Shown here one piece after another: positions 7,291 through 7,926 of a stretch of DNA of 7,926 bases. The stretch is taken from the NCBI GenBank assembly GCA_964608965.1, contig CAZSPZ010000035.1, positions 1 through 7,926 of the forward strand, written 5' to 3'. Position numbers and translations under genes: made by a program. The stretch's first letter is position 1. Each line of letters starts with the position of its first letter. The notes under the pieces are model-generated. The model ran no database searches and was not told the origin of the DNA. It worked only from the letters and a program-made list of their open reading frames with translations. The DNA is from UBA10908 sp964608965. GTDB lineage: Bacteria; Bacillota; Clostridia; Peptostreptococcales; Anaerovoracaceae.

Positions 7291-7299
7291 ATTATAACA
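7291..7299 (-). promoter_or_regulatory. Candidate extended -10 promoter for the aspartate kinase operon
   Basis: The minus strand reads TGTTATAAT at 7299-7291, a perfect TATAAT with the extended -10 TG element. At 17-base spacing the -35 position reads CGCACA, a poor match, and it falls in the last codons of metK. Transcription would begin near 7284, giving a leader of roughly 65-70 bases that contains the 7238-7262 hairpin. The surrounding AT-richness makes a chance match possible. Confidence 0.45.
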
Positions 7300-7306
7300 T
7301 ATATTG

Positions 7307-7926
7307 CTATAATTGTGCGTCTTTTTTAAGCGCCTCCGCCTTGTCTGTCTTTTCCCAAGGCAGGTCGATATCCGGTCTTCCGAAATGGCCGTAAGCCGCA
7401 GTCTGACGATAAATCGGCCTTCTTAAATTCAAGTCGCGGATAATGGCTGCCGGACGGAAATCAAAGTGCTTTTCCACCAGTTCCTCGATCTGACTGTCGG
7501 GAAGCTTTCCGGTTCCGTGGGTATCCACTAAAATCGATATCGGCTTAGCGATACCGATGGCATAGGCAAGCTCGATTTCGCAGCGGTCGGCTAGGCCTGC
7601 CGCCACGACATTTTTAGCGGCATAGCGCGCCGCATACGACGCGGAACGGTCGACTTTTGTGGGGTCTTTTCCGGAGAAAGCACCGCCGCCGTGTCTGGCA
7701 TATCCGCCGTATGTATCCACGATGATTTTTCTTCCGGTGAGTCCGGCATCCCCGTGGGGTCCGCCGATAACGAACCTTCCGGTGGGGTTGATGAAGAATT
7801 TTGTATCTGCATCTACCATCTCTGCCGGAAGAATCGGATCAAAAACATATTTTTTGATGTCTTCATGGATCTGTTCCTGTGTCACATCCGGATCATGCTG
7901 TGTGGACAGTACGACAGCATCCAGAC
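7307..7926 (-). CDS. metK: S-adenosylmethionine synthetase, C-terminal part (5' end outside window)
   Basis: It makes S-adenosylmethionine from methionine and ATP in the cytoplasm. About 205 residues are present, roughly the C-terminal half of a protein usually near 390-400; the frame is open to the right edge, so the start lies outside. The visible part begins LDAVVLSTQHDPDV, a typical central MetK segment, with the internal GTG at 7885 coding for a valine and not a start. The diagnostic stretch follows: FVIGGPHGDAGLTGRK, then GGGAFSGKDPTKVDRS, the glycine-rich loop and substrate/phosphate-binding residues of the family. The C-terminus contains YGHFGRPD and PWEKTDKAE, also typical. The gene ends with TAG at 7309-7307 and is followed by the hairpin at 7238-7262. 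Its position next to aspartate kinase links the two ends of the aspartate-to-methionine-to-SAM route. No missing catalytic residue is seen in the visible part. Confidence 0.98.
   Translation of the reverse strand, partial: LDAVVLSTQHDPDVTQEQIHEDIKKYVFDPILPAEMVDADTKFFINPTGRFVIGGPHGDAGLTGRKIIVDTYGGYARHGGGAFSGKDPTKVDRSASYAARYAAKNVVAAGLADRCEIELAYAIGIAKPISILVDTHGTGKLPDSQIEELVEKHFDFRPAAIIRDLNLRRPIYRQTAAYGHFGRPDIDLPWEKTDKAEALKKDAQL

Noticed and set aside
7218..7306. A lysine or SAM riboswitch, or T-box, ahead of the aspartate kinase gene
   Set aside because: The gap is only 89 bases, too short for a lysine riboswitch or T-box. No conserved SAM-riboswitch or T-box core was recognised; only the two simple hairpins are present.

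Overview
The window is a compact block of housekeeping genes, all on the minus strand and therefore read from high to low coordinates. In transcription order they are: the 3' part of metK (S-adenosylmethionine synthetase), an aspartate kinase with two ACT domains, a class I/II PLP-dependent aminotransferase, a long SecA, prfB (release factor 2) with its programmed +1 frameshift, and the 5' part of a membrane protein of the AI-2E/YtvI family. No mobile element, CRISPR array, tRNA, rRNA or phage gene is visible, and no stretch without a gene is longer than about 90 bases.

The protein sequences suggest a low-to-mid GC Gram-positive bacterium, most likely an anaerobic member of class Clostridia. 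The reasons are purine-rich Shine-Dalgarno sequences in front of every complete gene, a SecA insertion before helicase motif VI that I associate with Clostridia, the YtvI-like protein next to prfB, and the type of aspartate kinase. The family or genus cannot be fixed from this sequence alone.

Layout: metK ends with TAG at 7307. An 89-base gap follows, holding a candidate extended -10 promoter and a strong 10-bp hairpin just before the kinase ribosome binding site. From the kinase onward the genes are packed like an operon: the kinase and aminotransferase overlap by 11 bases (using the ATG start), 30 bases separate the aminotransferase from secA, 40 separate secA from prfB, and 2 separate prfB from the YtvI-like gene. 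The first genes fit together metabolically: the aminotransferase could supply aspartate, the kinase commits it to the lysine/threonine/methionine branch, and MetK consumes methionine. SecA (protein export) and RF2 (termination) are a separate housekeeping pair that appears to share the transcript.

The most informative feature is the prfB frameshift. The apparent 331-residue ORF starting at 1742 is only the downstream part. The real gene starts at ATG 1857, reads 25 codons to CTT TGA C, shifts +1 and gives a 369-residue protein whose SPF and GGQ motifs fall at the same residue numbers as in E. coli RF2. I found no convincing undescribed system; the findings below are modest regulatory and gene-organisation observations.
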